From NCBI GenBank assembly GCA_902523125.1, contig CABYYA010000005.1, forward strand, positions 1 to 51,418: DNA of 51,418 nucleotides, in the 5' to 3' direction. How positions within the stretch are numbered: the stretch's first letter is position 1; every line of letters begins with the position of its first letter. Below, in pieces: positions 40,335-48,599 of the stretch. The notes below the pieces were generated by a model, which was given only the letters and a program-made list of their open reading frames with translations, did no database searches and had not been told where the DNA came from. The translations under genes and the position numbers were made by a program. Source of the DNA: an uncultured Pelagibacteraceae bacterium. Lineage in GTDB: Bacteria > Pseudomonadota > Alphaproteobacteria > Pelagibacterales > Pelagibacteraceae.

Positions 40335-41209
40335 TTGGAAACGATTGCCTTTGGCTTTTTTAAAAGCGTGTAAAACTGTAGTAATACAGCAAAAAGTATT
40401 ATTGCTCCTCCTATCAGTCCATACAATGAAGGTATTTCGTTTACAAAAAGAAAAGCCCAAATAGGACCAAGAACGGATTCGGATAGCATGATTATTCCAA
40501 CCATCGCAGAAGAAGTTGTTCTTGCACCAATTGTTATAAATATAAAACCGAAACCTATTTGAAAAAACCCTGCTAAAAAACCTAAAAAAATATCATGAGG
40601 TGAAATCATTATTGTAGGTGAAAGTGATAAACCAATAAGACATGAACTTATACCTGCAACGAACTGTGCTGGGACCATATCAACAGATGGAAATTTTCTA
40701 ACGATCATTATCAAAACTGCAAAGGTAATTGGCATTGTGAAAGCTGCTAAATTTCCAGATAATTCTCCTGGAGATAATGAATTTCCAACCATTAACAACA
40801 CACCAGACATTGCTAGAATAATTGAAATTAACGTAATTAAATTAATTTTTTCTTTTAAGAAAAAAAAACCAAATATAGATAAAAATAAGATTTGAAGTGA
40901 TATGATGAAGTTAGTATTAGCAACAGTGGTGTTATACATGGCAAAAACATAACCACAGAAACCAATAGATAATATTAATCCACCAATAAAACCTGGTAAT
41001 CCAGAGTCATAAAACGATTTTAAAACTTTGCTTTTGTAAGTGATAATCAAAAAAGTTAAAACCGTAAGAGAGAAAAATAAGGATCTCCAAAATAATATCT
41101 GCCATAAAGTTGCACCTTCAAAAGATTTAACTATTAATCCACCAAAGCTTAAACTAAGAGCACCAAAAAATATCAGTAATGGACCGGGTAAACTTTTTAA
41201 AATATTCAT
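40331..41209 (-). CDS. EamA/DMT-family transporter
   Basis: A 292-residue inner-membrane protein with ten TM helices in two EamA repeats: GPLLIFFGALSLSFGGLIVKSFEGA at helix 1, MYNTTVANTNFIISLQILFLSIFGFFFLKEKIN closing repeat one, and SAMVGIIMLSESVLGPIWAFLFVNEIPS closing repeat two. Its ATG shares one base with the pxpC stop, so it belongs to the pxpB-pxpC unit and might carry 5-oxoproline, glutamate or a related compound; that is inferred from position only. It ends inside the palindrome next to the gcv promoter. Confidence 0.88.
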   Translation of the reverse strand: MNILKSLPGPLLIFFGALSLSFGGLIVKSFEGATLWQILFWRSLFFSLTVLTFLIITYKSKVLKSFYDSGLPGFIGGLILSIGFCGYVFAMYNTTVANTNFIISLQILFLSIFGFFFLKEKINLITLISIILAMSGVLLMVGNSLSPGELSGNLAAFTMPITFAVLIMIVRKFPSVDMVPAQFVAGISSCLIGLSLSPTIMISPHDIFLGFLAGFFQIGFGFIFITIGARTTSSAMVGIIMLSESVLGPIWAFLFVNEIPSLYGLIGGAIILFAVLLQFYTLLKKPKAIVSN

Positions 41210-42153
41210 TAAATTTGTGAAATTAAATTTTGAGTCTCTAAGTCATACAATTTAAAGAGAGTTTCTGCACTACTTAAATCGACCTCCTGAAATTTAACTC
41301 TGGAGCCAGGAGTTAATTGAACTAATTTATCATAATCAGCACTTACAACGACGCCGATTTTAGGATATCCCCCTATAGTTCCATGATCTGAAAGCATGAT
41401 TATTAGATTGCCATCAGCCGGAACTTGTATCACCCCCTTAATTAAGCCCTCAGATCTGATATTAGTATCAAATATATTTTCTATTTTTTTTCCTTCTAAT
41501 CTCATTCCCATACGATCAGATAATTTAGAAACTTTAAATTCATTTTTAAAAAAAATTTTCTTGCTCTCTTCAGAAAAATAATTGAAATTCGTGCCTTTAA
41601 TTACTCTAATATTTTCTATCTTTGTATTAAAATAATTTAATTTTCTATTTACAAAGTTATCATTAATTTTTTTAACATTAATTTTTTGGTTAACAGATAA
41701 TTTTTCTCCATTATTAGATCCTATTTTTGCTTTAGTATTAGTTGAACAACTAGACCATTGAAATTTTAAATCAAATGTACCACTGATTGCTAGATATCCA
41801 TAAACGGATTTATTAGTTGATATAATATCTAACTCGTTATTATTTTCTAGAATGAATGATTGATAACATTCTCCATCAATTAAATTATCACCATTTTTAA
41901 TTTTAAAACTCACATCGCCAGTAATAGCAATATTAATTTTATCTCCATGATATTTCAAATGAGGGCCCTGATATGCAAATTCTATTACTGGATGATTATG
42001 ATTATTGCCAGTAAGTTTGTTAGCTAGTAAATAGTTTCTATTATCCATGGCTCCACTGAATGGGATACCTATATGATAAAGATTATTTCTTCCAAGATCT
42101 TGGAAAGTTGAATTAATACCAGCCCTTAAAATTTCAAAATAATTTTTATTCAT
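41209..42153 (-). CDS. pxpC: 5-oxoprolinase subunit PxpC (carboxyltransferase-like)
   Basis: With PxpA and PxpB, hydrolyses 5-oxo-L-proline (pyroglutamate) to glutamate at the cost of ATP. The 314-residue protein belongs to the biotin-dependent carboxyltransferase family (KipA): LRAGINSTFQDLGRNNLYHIGIPFSGAMDNRNYLLANKLTGN at the N-terminus, SYIRSEG-like NIRSEGLIKGVIQVPADGNLIIMLSDHGTIGGYPKIGVV in the C-terminal half. The start overlaps pxpB by eight bases and its stop shares one base with the EamA gene. Length matches the family. Confidence 0.93.
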   Translation of the reverse strand: MNKNYFEILRAGINSTFQDLGRNNLYHIGIPFSGAMDNRNYLLANKLTGNNHNHPVIEFAYQGPHLKYHGDKINIAITGDVSFKIKNGDNLIDGECYQSFILENNNELDIISTNKSVYGYLAISGTFDLKFQWSSCSTNTKAKIGSNNGEKLSVNQKINVKKINDNFVNRKLNYFNTKIENIRVIKGTNFNYFSEESKKIFFKNEFKVSKLSDRMGMRLEGKKIENIFDTNIRSEGLIKGVIQVPADGNLIIMLSDHGTIGGYPKIGVVVSADYDKLVQLTPGSRVKFQEVDLSSAETLFKLYDLETQNLISQI

Positions 42154-42820
42154 GATAATTTTGATAATTCTCTTTGGTAATTCTCTTAAATATTACTAAA
42201 TCACCTGGATTAATTAAGTTAGGCTTATTTTCTTTGGAGCTATCAAAAATATTTAATGGAGTATTTCCAATGATATTCCATCCTCCAGGACTTTCAAATG
42301 TGTAGATATTGGCAAATTGCTCTGTCAAACCAATTGAGCCCTTTGGCACTTTAACCCTCGGGGTATCAAGACGTTTTGCTCTAAGATTTTCATCTAAATC
42401 TCCAAGAAAAGGCATACCTGCAATAAAACCTGTCATATAGCAAAAAAATTCTTTTTCAAAAAAACTCTCGTATATTTTTTCCTCTTTCATCTTAAGTTTT
42501 TCCTCTAATCTTTTTATGTCTAGAGAAAATTCTTTCTCACAACAAACAGGAATTTCGAATTTTTTATTTTGAATACTATCACCTTTAATAATCTCAATAT
42601 TATCAATTATCTTTTTAAGTTTATTAAAATTAATTTTCTTAAGATCAAAAGAAATAATCAATTTATTATATGATGGGGTAAGATTATTTATTCCTGGAAT
42701 ATTTTTTTTTTGAATAGTTTTAAAGTATTTAATTACTTGAGTGTTAATGTCTTTATTTATCTCTTTACCAAAATCACAATATAAAGCTGCGTCACCAAGA
42801 TTTGATATATTTTTTATCAT
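42146..42820 (-). CDS. pxpB: 5-oxoprolinase subunit PxpB
   Basis: Partner of PxpC in 5-oxoproline hydrolysis, formerly KipI (allophanate hydrolase subunit 1 family). The 224 residues include NLTPSYNKLIISFDLKK, FEIPVCCEKEFSLDIKRLEE, FFCYMTGFIAGMPFLGDLDENLRAKRLDTPRVKVPKGSIGLTEQFANIYTFESPGGWNIIGNTPLNIFD, which is the family's diagnostic G-F-x-x-G-F-x-Y-L and P-x-G-W segments. It diverges from pxpA across only 21 bases. A TATAAC five bases before its ATG suggests a leaderless transcript. Confidence 0.93.
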   Translation of the reverse strand: MIKNISNLGDAALYCDFGKEINKDINTQVIKYFKTIQKKNIPGINNLTPSYNKLIISFDLKKINFNKLKKIIDNIEIIKGDSIQNKKFEIPVCCEKEFSLDIKRLEEKLKMKEEKIYESFFEKEFFCYMTGFIAGMPFLGDLDENLRAKRLDTPRVKVPKGSIGLTEQFANIYTFESPGGWNIIGNTPLNIFDSSKENKPNLINPGDLVIFKRITKENYQNYHE

Positions 42821-42825
42821 GCCAT

Positions 42826-42833
42826 GTTATACT
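42826..42833. promoter_or_regulatory. Symmetric -10-like element shared by pxpB and pxpA
   Basis: GTTATACT gives TATACT for the plus strand (eight bases before the pxpA ATG) and AGTATAAC, i.e. TATAAC, for the minus strand (five bases before the pxpB ATG). If used, both mRNAs start on their ATG. Clear -35 boxes are lacking. Confidence 0.3.
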
Positions 42834-42841
42834 GAAGAATA

Positions 42842-43621
42842 ATGAGTATTGAAATTAATATAAATTGTGATTTAGGCGAGAAATCTAAACATCATTCTAA
42901 CAAGCATGATCCTGACTTACTTGAGATAGTTAATTCAGCAAATATAGCATGTGGTTATCATGCGGGTGATGAAGAAACTATGAATCAAGTTGTAGAAATA
43001 TCAAAAAAAAATGGTGTCAGTATTGGAGCACATCCATCTTTTAATGATCCTGAAAATTTTGGGAGAGAACGAATGAATTTATCCTCTTCTGAATTAGAAA
43101 AATTAATAATTGATCAATATGAAATTCTTCAAACAATTTCGTCTAACCATGGTGAAAATGTAACTCATATAAAACCACATGGAGCTTTAAATAATATGGC
43201 ATGTGAAGATATTGATTTAGCAACGACTTTAGCAAAAGTAATTAAAAGAATAAATCCAGAGTTGATTTATTTAGTGCCAACTGGATCTAAAATGGAACAA
43301 GCTGCTAAAAAATTAGATATGAAAATTGCTTGTGAAATATTTGCTGATAGAAATTATGAAGATGATGGAAATCTTGTATCAAGAAAAAAACCTCATGCTT
43401 TAATCACTGACCCAGAGCAAGCAAAAAAACATGTTTTAAAGATGGTGCAAACTCAGTCACTTAATTGTCACAGTGGGAAACAAATACCTTGTGAAATCGA
43501 TTCTGTTTGTATACATGGCGATAACATAAGTTCATTAGAAACAGCTAAATCTATAAAAAAAAATTTACTGAGTAATGGACTAAAACTTGAAACATTAAAT
43601 AAAATGAAAAAATTTATATGA
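42842..43621 (+). CDS. pxpA: 5-oxoprolinase subunit PxpA (LamB/YcsF family)
   Basis: Catalytic-type subunit of the PxpABC 5-oxoprolinase. The 259-residue protein has the family start ININCDLGEKSKHHSNKHD (consensus DLNcDlGEs.g....gdd), ANIACGYHAGDEETMNQ, VSIGAHPSFNDPENFGRERMNLS, THIKPHGALNNMACE and SVCIHGDN at the C-terminus; the Asp and His clusters probably bind metal. Although cotranscribed with pxpBC in many bacteria, here it is divergent from them. The TPR gene starts at the stop codon (ATGA overlap). Confidence 0.95.
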   Translation: MSIEININCDLGEKSKHHSNKHDPDLLEIVNSANIACGYHAGDEETMNQVVEISKKNGVSIGAHPSFNDPENFGRERMNLSSSELEKLIIDQYEILQTISSNHGENVTHIKPHGALNNMACEDIDLATTLAKVIKRINPELIYLVPTGSKMEQAAKKLDMKIACEIFADRNYEDDGNLVSRKKPHALITDPEQAKKHVLKMVQTQSLNCHSGKQIPCEIDSVCIHGDNISSLETAKSIKKNLLSNGLKLETLNKMKKFI

Positions 43622-44106
43622 TTAAAAATTTACTTATTTCAGTATTTATCTCTACTTTAATAGTCTCAAGTTCATATGCTGCAGGATCGAGCGATAGTGG
43701 TTCATCTAAAACTAAAACAAAATATGATATGGCTGTTACACATATCAAAGCAGCAAAAAACTTTGAAAAAAAAGATAAGCTAGATAAAGCAAAAAAAAGT
43801 TATTTAAAAGCGCAAAAATTATTAGTTCAATCTAACAAAAATTTTCCAAATAAAGTTGATACATTAAATTATCTTGGTTTTACAACTCGAAAGCTTGGTG
43901 ATTTTGAAAATGGGGAAAAATTTTATTTACAAGGATTAAAAATTGATCCAAAGCATATAGGTATAAATGAATACCTTGGTGAATTATATGTAGCCACAAA
44001 TAGACATAATCTTGCAGTTGAAAGACTTGAAGTTTTAAAAGATTGTAATTGTAAAGAATATGACCAGTTAAAAGCAGTTATAGCTGGTGAAAAATCAAAA
44101 TATTAA
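43618..44106 (+). CDS. Exported TPR-repeat protein
   Basis: A 162-residue precursor with a signal peptide (MIKNLLISVFISTLIVSSSYAAG, cleaved near residue 22), a Ser/Gly-rich linker (SSDSGSSKTKTK) and then three helical TPR-like repeats: MAVTHIKAAKNFEKKDKLDKAKKSYLKAQKLL, DTLNYLGFTTRKLGDFENGEKFYLQGLKIDP and INEYLGELYVATNRHNLAVERLEVL. The conserved pattern W/L..LG..Y...A...Y..A..P is visible. TPRs bind other proteins, so it may be a periplasmic scaffold; there is no hint to the partner. A Cys pair (DCNCKEYD) lies near the end. Coupled to pxpA by a 4-base overlap. Confidence 0.8.
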   Translation: MIKNLLISVFISTLIVSSSYAAGSSDSGSSKTKTKYDMAVTHIKAAKNFEKKDKLDKAKKSYLKAQKLLVQSNKNFPNKVDTLNYLGFTTRKLGDFENGEKFYLQGLKIDPKHIGINEYLGELYVATNRHNLAVERLEVLKDCNCKEYDQLKAVIAGEKSKY

Positions 44107-44116
44107 TTACTAGTAA

Positions 44117-44147
44117 TAGACAACAGAAATCTAACAATTATAATTGT
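44117..44147 (+). promoter_or_regulatory. Promoter of the TerC-family gene with a palindromic -10
   Basis: TAGACA (44117-44122), a 16-base spacer and a perfect TATAAT (44139-44144). The -10 is inside the 14-base perfect palindrome ACAATTA-TAATTGT (44134-44147), a natural operator position. The TTG start follows 22 bases after the -10. Confidence 0.45.
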
Positions 44148-44166
44148 ATTTTAAAATAATATTACC

Positions 44167-44778
44167 TTGTTAGAAGAATCACTCATACTCTTACAGATCA
44201 TTTTCATTGATATTATCTTGGCTGCGGATAATGCAATTATAATTGGTTTAATAGCAGCAAATTTTGTACCTAAAAATAGAAAATTGATTATTTTTTGGGG
44301 TGTAGTTGGTGCACTTGTTTTCAAAGTTTTGTTTGCAATTTTCGCAACTTATCTTTTCCAATTTTATTGGGTCAAAATAATTGGGGGTCTTCTTTTAATT
44401 TGGATTGTTAATGATCTGAGAAAAGATTTGTTTGAAATTAAAAAGATCAAATCACCTACTAAAAAATCAAAAGAACCATCATTTATTAAAAGTATTTATA
44501 AAGTCCTTTTTGCAGATATAACTATTAGTTTTGACAACGTGATTGGGGTTGTGGGTGCTGCAAAAGGAAATTTTGGTTACATGATGTTTGGACTGATCTT
44601 GTCAGTTGTTTTGACTGGTGCATTAGCTACCTATCTAGCTAATTATATTCAAAGACATCTTTGGATTGCCTATATTGGTTTAGGTTTTATTTTGCTTGTT
44701 GCTTTACAACTGATTATTGGTGGATTAAACGATTATGGTGTCCTATCAATTAACGAAACCTTCAAAAAATATTTTTAA
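44167..44778 (+). CDS. TerC-family (YjbE-like) membrane protein, possible Mn2+ exporter
   Basis: A 203-residue inner-membrane protein with about six to seven TM helices. LQIIFIDIILAADNAIIIGLIAANF and the second half's KVLFADITISFDNVIGVVGAAKGNFGYMMFGLILS contain the paired metal-site Asp-Asn motifs (ADNA and FDNV) that define TerC/YjbE proteins; family members have been linked to tellurite resistance and manganese export. The only sensible start is TTG, because an in-frame stop is five codons upstream. No Mn riboswitch is seen upstream; instead a palindrome overlaps the -10 box. Confidence 0.85.
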   Translation: MLEESLILLQIIFIDIILAADNAIIIGLIAANFVPKNRKLIIFWGVVGALVFKVLFAIFATYLFQFYWVKIIGGLLLIWIVNDLRKDLFEIKKIKSPTKKSKEPSFIKSIYKVLFADITISFDNVIGVVGAAKGNFGYMMFGLILSVVLTGALATYLANYIQRHLWIAYIGLGFILLVALQLIIGGLNDYGVLSINETFKKYF

Positions 44779-44828
44779 CTATATTATTTGTTGATAAAAT
44801 AACAATTTTTTAAGAAAAATTAAATAAT

Positions 44829-44857
44829 TTGCTTATTGAAAGTTTCTTAAATTAGTT
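44829..44857 (+). promoter_or_regulatory. Possible promoter of the system 2 binding-protein gene
   Basis: TTGCTT (44829-44834), 17 bases, TTAGTT (44852-44857). An overlapping pair TTGAAA (44836-44841) and TTAATT (44859-44864) with the same spacing is equally possible. The leader of about 40 bases ends in an AGGA ribosome site. Confidence 0.3.
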
Positions 44858-44901
44858 TTTAATTTAGTTTTTAAAAAATTGTTAACAATAAAAGGATAAT
44901 A

Positions 44902-46092
44902 ATGAAAAAATTAATTATTGCTGCATTTATGTTTGTATCGAGTTTTGGAACAAATGTGATAGCAGATGGTCATTCAATTAAAATGGGGATTATCTTAGGA
45001 TTTACTGGTCCAATTGAGTCCTTAACACCTGCTATGGCTGCCTCTGCTGAATTAGCTTTCAAAGAAGCTTCGGACTCAGGGTCGCTATTAGGCGGAAAAA
45101 AAATTAAATCAATTAGAGCAGACTCAACTTGTGTAGACTCAGCAGCAGCAACTGCAGCAGCTGAAGGTATTATTTCACAAGGTGTGACAGCAATTATGGG
45201 AGCTGATTGTTCAGGTGTGACGGGTGCCATTGCATCTAATGTTGCAGTACCAAATGGTGTTGTAATGATCTCACCTTCAGCAACATCTCCAGGTTTAACT
45301 ACTCTTGACGATAAAGGATACTTTTTTAGAACAGCTCCTTCAGATGCAAGAGGTGGTCAAATCTTGGCTGATGTTACTAAGGACAGAAAAATTAAAAGTG
45401 TTGCAATTACTTATACAAATAACGACTATGGAAAAGGTTTAGCGGATGTTTATAAAGCAGCTGTTGAAGCTCATGGTATTAAAGTTACTACAGTAACTGC
45501 GCATGAAGATGGTAAAGCTGACTACTCATCTGAAGTAGCAACACTTGCTTCAGCAGGTGGAGATGCAGTTGCAGTAATAGGTTACTTGGACCAAGGTGGT
45601 AAAGGTATAATTCAAGCATCTTTAGACTCTGGTGCATTTGATAGATTTATTTTATCAGATGGTATGATAGGTCAATCTTTAGTTGATGCATTTGGTAAAG
45701 ATTTGAATAAATCTTTTGGCTCATTACCGGGTTCAACTGGAAAAGGAGCTGGAGTATTTGCTAAAGTAGCAAGTGCTGCTGGTATTGATAGTTCTGGTCC
45801 TTACACAGGAGAATCTTATGATGCTGCCGCTTTAATAGTTTTAGCTATGCAAGCAGGTAACTCAACTGATAGAGCGTCAATTGCAAAAAATGTGATGGAT
45901 GTAGCTAATGGTCCTGGAACAAAGATTTATCCAGGTGAACTTAAAAAAGGTTTAGATTTATTAGCTAAAGGTAAAAAAGTTGACTACGAAGGTGCAACTG
46001 GAGTTACTTTTACTAGCGTCGGTGAAGCTGAAGGTTCTTTCTTAGAACAAGAAGTTAAAGGCGGAAAATTCAAAACTAAAAAACAAAGATAA
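44902..46092 (+). CDS. livK: Branched-chain amino-acid type ABC substrate-binding protein (system 2)
   Basis: Periplasmic binding protein of the LivK/peripla_BP_6 group. The 396-residue precursor has the signal peptide MKKLIIAAFMFVSSFGTNVIADG (cleaved about residue 21), then IKMGIILGFTGPIESLTPAMA (ligand-binding start), DSTCVDSAAATAAAEGIISQGVTAIMG, GVTGAIASNVAVPNGVVMISPSATSPGLTT and TYTNNDYGKGLADVYKAAVEAHG, all typical. A Cys pair (DSTCVDS and GADCSGV) likely forms a disulfide. It converges on the livM of the second permease set, so the transporter is split in two units. A strong terminator follows 20 bases after the stop. Confidence 0.93.
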   Translation: MKKLIIAAFMFVSSFGTNVIADGHSIKMGIILGFTGPIESLTPAMAASAELAFKEASDSGSLLGGKKIKSIRADSTCVDSAAATAAAEGIISQGVTAIMGADCSGVTGAIASNVAVPNGVVMISPSATSPGLTTLDDKGYFFRTAPSDARGGQILADVTKDRKIKSVAITYTNNDYGKGLADVYKAAVEAHGIKVTTVTAHEDGKADYSSEVATLASAGGDAVAVIGYLDQGGKGIIQASLDSGAFDRFILSDGMIGQSLVDAFGKDLNKSFGSLPGSTGKGAGVFAKVASAAGIDSSGPYTGESYDAAALIVLAMQAGNSTDRASIAKNVMDVANGPGTKIYPGELKKGLDLLAKGKKVDYEGATGVTFTSVGEAEGSFLEQEVKGGKFKTKKQR

Positions 46093-46111
46093 TTTTTATC
46101 TTAAAAGAATT

Positions 46112-46147
46112 AAACCCCTGACATCTTGTATGTTGGGGGTTTTTTTT
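46112..46147 (+). terminator. Rho-independent terminator after the system 2 binding-protein gene
   Basis: AAACCCCTGACAT pairs with ATGTTGGGGGTTT (13 base pairs with two G-T pairs) around a CTTGT loop, followed by a run of T. The U-run overlaps the end of the tiny membrane peptide encoded on the other strand. Strong, GC-rich compared with its surroundings. Confidence 0.88.
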
Positions 46148-46217
46148 AAAAAAATAAATATTTATCGGCTATGTACAAAGCCCAAGCTATTGCAGCACCT
46201 GTAATAATATATTTCAT
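46146..46217 (-). CDS. 23-residue single-helix membrane peptide after livM (copy 2)
   Basis: An ATG lies four bases after the livM stop, and the frame ends in TAA after 23 codons. The product MKYIITGAAIAWALYIAD then KYLFF is one TM helix with a Lys at each end. It has the same position and type as the peptide after the first livM, although the sequences are not closely alike. No ribosome-binding site stands apart (the preceding bases are AAATAAGAAT), so it may be coupled to livM. Too short to exclude chance; the case rests on the shared position and the hydrophobic helix in both copies. Confidence 0.45.
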   Translation of the reverse strand: MKYIITGAAIAWALYIADKYLFF

Positions 46218-46221
46218 ATTC

Positions 46222-47592
46222 TTATTTTATTTCTATTTTTTCAGGAAGTATACCCTTTGGTCTATACCTCATAATTAATAATAAACCTATTCCCATCATT
46301 AAAAATCTGAAATAAGGAACACTTTCTATTAAATGAACTTTTAAAAAATGTGTGTCCTCTAAACCTGCTGTTGTTAGATTGACCAAATACAATCCAATTG
46401 GTGCTGCCTCAATCCATAAGAACCAAACTACAAAACCTCCAAGAATTGCTCCAAAATTGTTTCCGCTTCCACCAACAATAACCATAACCCAAATTAAAAA
46501 AGTATATCTTAAAGGTCTATAGCTTCCTGGTGTGAATAATCCATCTTGTGTCACAAGCATAGCTCCTGCAATACCAACAATAGCTGATCCTAAAACAAAA
46601 ATTAACAAATGTTGCTTGACTACATTTTTTCCCATAGCATTAGCAGCTTCCTCATTATCTCTAATAGCTCTCATCATTCTTCCCCATGGAGAATAAAGAG
46701 CTTTCTGAGTCAATATTAAAAGAATAATCACAACAACCAAAAATAATCCTGAATAGCAAAGTTTTACAAATACTGATGATCCTTCTATTACAAATTGATT
46801 GAGTGCTGCTTGTCTTTCTGCAATATCAGAAATTAAAGATAATTTTCCTGAATTAAATTTTTCAACTAAATTTATAAACCATTCTGTTTCCTGTAGGTTA
46901 ACTTCATATGGAGCAGGTCGTTTTAAACCAATCACATTTTTAACACCTCTGGTTAGCCAATCTTCATGTTTAATAATTGCTATTACTATTTCTGATATTA
47001 GTAATGTGGCTATTGCCAAATAATCAGCTCTTAAGCCTAATGCTACCTTACCAATGACAAAGGCTAATCCTCCTGCAAAGAAAGCACCCGCAATCCAGGA
47101 AAAAATTATTGGAAGCCCTAGCCCACCTAGAAATCCAGTTCTTGCTGGATTTACTTCCTCAATTGCTTCAATACCAGGTTCAGAGACAAGTCGTATAATA
47201 ATTATTCCTGAAATGATAATTGCAGCGATTATATAATTTCTAATTTTAGATTTTTGATATCTATTAAGAACAAATCTAACTGCTAAAACAATTCCAATAA
47301 TAAAGAATAGACTTAATAGAATGTTGGTACCTCCTGCACTCCAAGCCTCTTGAACTGGATTTACAGAAATTAAAACTGCAGCTAGACCACCTAATGCAGT
47401 AAAGCCCATTATTCCAAAATTAATTAAACCAGCATAACCCCATTGAATATTAGCGCCCATCGTCATGACAGCTGATATCAAACATAAATTAAAGATGGAT
47501 AAAGCAATATTCCAAGATTGAAATATACCTACAAGGATAATTAATCCCATCATAATACTGTAAGCTGCGATTACATTTAAATTTTTTCTCAC
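46222..47592 (-). CDS. livM: Branched-chain amino-acid type ABC permease, LivM (system 2)
   Basis: Permease subunit of system 2. At 456 residues it is longer than LivM of system 1 because of an extra N-terminal TM hairpin and a large loop (about residues 210-270, including KHEDWLTRGVKNVIGLKRPAPYEV). The LivM signature NIQWGYAGLINFGIMGFTALGG is near residue 46, and the coupling loop is WGRMMRAIRDNEEAANAMGKNVVKQHLLIFVLGS, followed by GGSGNNFGAILGG. It overlaps livH by four bases and is followed by a 23-codon peptide. Confidence 0.93.
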   Translation of the reverse strand: MRKNLNVIAAYSIMMGLIILVGIFQSWNIALSIFNLCLISAVMTMGANIQWGYAGLINFGIMGFTALGGLAAVLISVNPVQEAWSAGGTNILLSLFFIIGIVLAVRFVLNRYQKSKIRNYIIAAIIISGIIIIRLVSEPGIEAIEEVNPARTGFLGGLGLPIIFSWIAGAFFAGGLAFVIGKVALGLRADYLAIATLLISEIVIAIIKHEDWLTRGVKNVIGLKRPAPYEVNLQETEWFINLVEKFNSGKLSLISDIAERQAALNQFVIEGSSVFVKLCYSGLFLVVVIILLILTQKALYSPWGRMMRAIRDNEEAANAMGKNVVKQHLLIFVLGSAIVGIAGAMLVTQDGLFTPGSYRPLRYTFLIWVMVIVGGSGNNFGAILGGFVVWFLWIEAAPIGLYLVNLTTAGLEDTHFLKVHLIESVPYFRFLMMGIGLLLIMRYRPKGILPEKIEIK

Positions 47593-48599
47593 AATATCTT
47601 TCCTTTAAATATTCCTGATGGACGGTAAAGCAATACAATTACCAATATTGAAAAAGATACTGCAAATTTATAATCAGTTGAAAGCAACTGAATTAAACTA
47701 TCAGGTTCCATGCTTTCTGGTAACACATACATAAAGAATTTCTTATATGCGTAAGTCAGAAATATTTCAGAAAAAGCAATTACGTAACCTCCAAGGAAAG
47801 CTCCAAAAGGGTTACCAATTCCCCCAACTATAGCAGCAGCAAATATTGGGAGCATATTATTGAAATAAGTAAATGGTTTAAAACTTTTATCTAAACCATA
47901 TAAAACTCCACCTATTGTCGCTAAAATTGCAGCAATCATCCAAGTTATCGTAACAATTTTTTTTGGATCTATTCCAGAAAGTAATGCCAAATCCTCATTG
48001 TCAGAGTAAGCTCTCATACTTTTTCCAGTTTTAGTTTTATTTAAAAACAAGAATAAAGTTGAAACTAGAATTATTGTAACAACAATTGTTATGACTTGTG
48101 TAGACTTTATAGCAAGTCCCTCATTTAAACCTGTCATTTCCTTAAACTCATTAGCTTTAATCAAAAATTTCTCACCGTCAAAAAATCTTCTATCCGATGG
48201 ACCAATTATAATTCTTACAACCGCCTGAGTAACAAACATTACCCCTATACTCACCATTGCTAATTGAACTGGAGGGCTTTTGTTTAATCTATAATATTTA
48301 AATACAAACTTATCAATTACTAACATGTATAAACCCATAAAAAGAATTGCAAAAGGTATTGCTAAAAGTGCTGTGGGTAAAAAACCAAGTGTCAAACCCA
48401 TTGACTGAAAGTACCATGTAAAAAGTATGGCAACCATTGTGCCAAATGACATCATGTCTCCAGTTGCAAAATTTGCAAAACGGAGTATTCCATAAATTAA
48501 AGTAACAAATATAGCTCCGATAGCTAATTGAGATCCGTAAGCAAGAGCAGGAACAAATATATAATTTAATAAAAGAATTATTGCATTTAGAGAATCCAT
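47589..48599 (-). CDS. livH: Branched-chain amino-acid type ABC permease, LivH (system 2)
   Basis: 336-residue permease with about eight TM helices. Diagnostic are QLAIGAIFVTLIYGILRFANFATGDMMSFGTM (LivH start with the conserved N-F-A-x-G-D-M) and the coupling loop TKTGKSMRAYSDNEDLALLSGIDPKKIVTITWMIAA, then MLPIFAAAIVGGIGNPFGAFLGGYVIA. It has an extra extracytoplasmic loop at about 135-165 (GPSDRRFFDGEKFLIKANEFKEM). The stop of livF is adjacent to its start (no gap) and it overlaps livM by four bases. Confidence 0.93.
   Translation of the reverse strand: MDSLNAIILLLNYIFVPALAYGSQLAIGAIFVTLIYGILRFANFATGDMMSFGTMVAILFTWYFQSMGLTLGFLPTALLAIPFAILFMGLYMLVIDKFVFKYYRLNKSPPVQLAMVSIGVMFVTQAVVRIIIGPSDRRFFDGEKFLIKANEFKEMTGLNEGLAIKSTQVITIVVTIILVSTLFLFLNKTKTGKSMRAYSDNEDLALLSGIDPKKIVTITWMIAAILATIGGVLYGLDKSFKPFTYFNNMLPIFAAAIVGGIGNPFGAFLGGYVIAFSEIFLTYAYKKFFMYVLPESMEPDSLIQLLSTDYKFAVSFSILVIVLLYRPSGIFKGKIL

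Noticed and set aside
40131..40460. Open frame of about 109 codons on the minus strand through the gcvT leader
   Set aside because: It runs across both glycine aptamers and the end of the EamA gene in another frame; its residues reflect riboswitch sequence, not a protein.
44107..44166. yybP-ykoY type Mn2+ riboswitch upstream of the TerC-family gene
   Set aside because: The 60-base gap is too short and lacks the conserved core; only a promoter and palindrome are seen.
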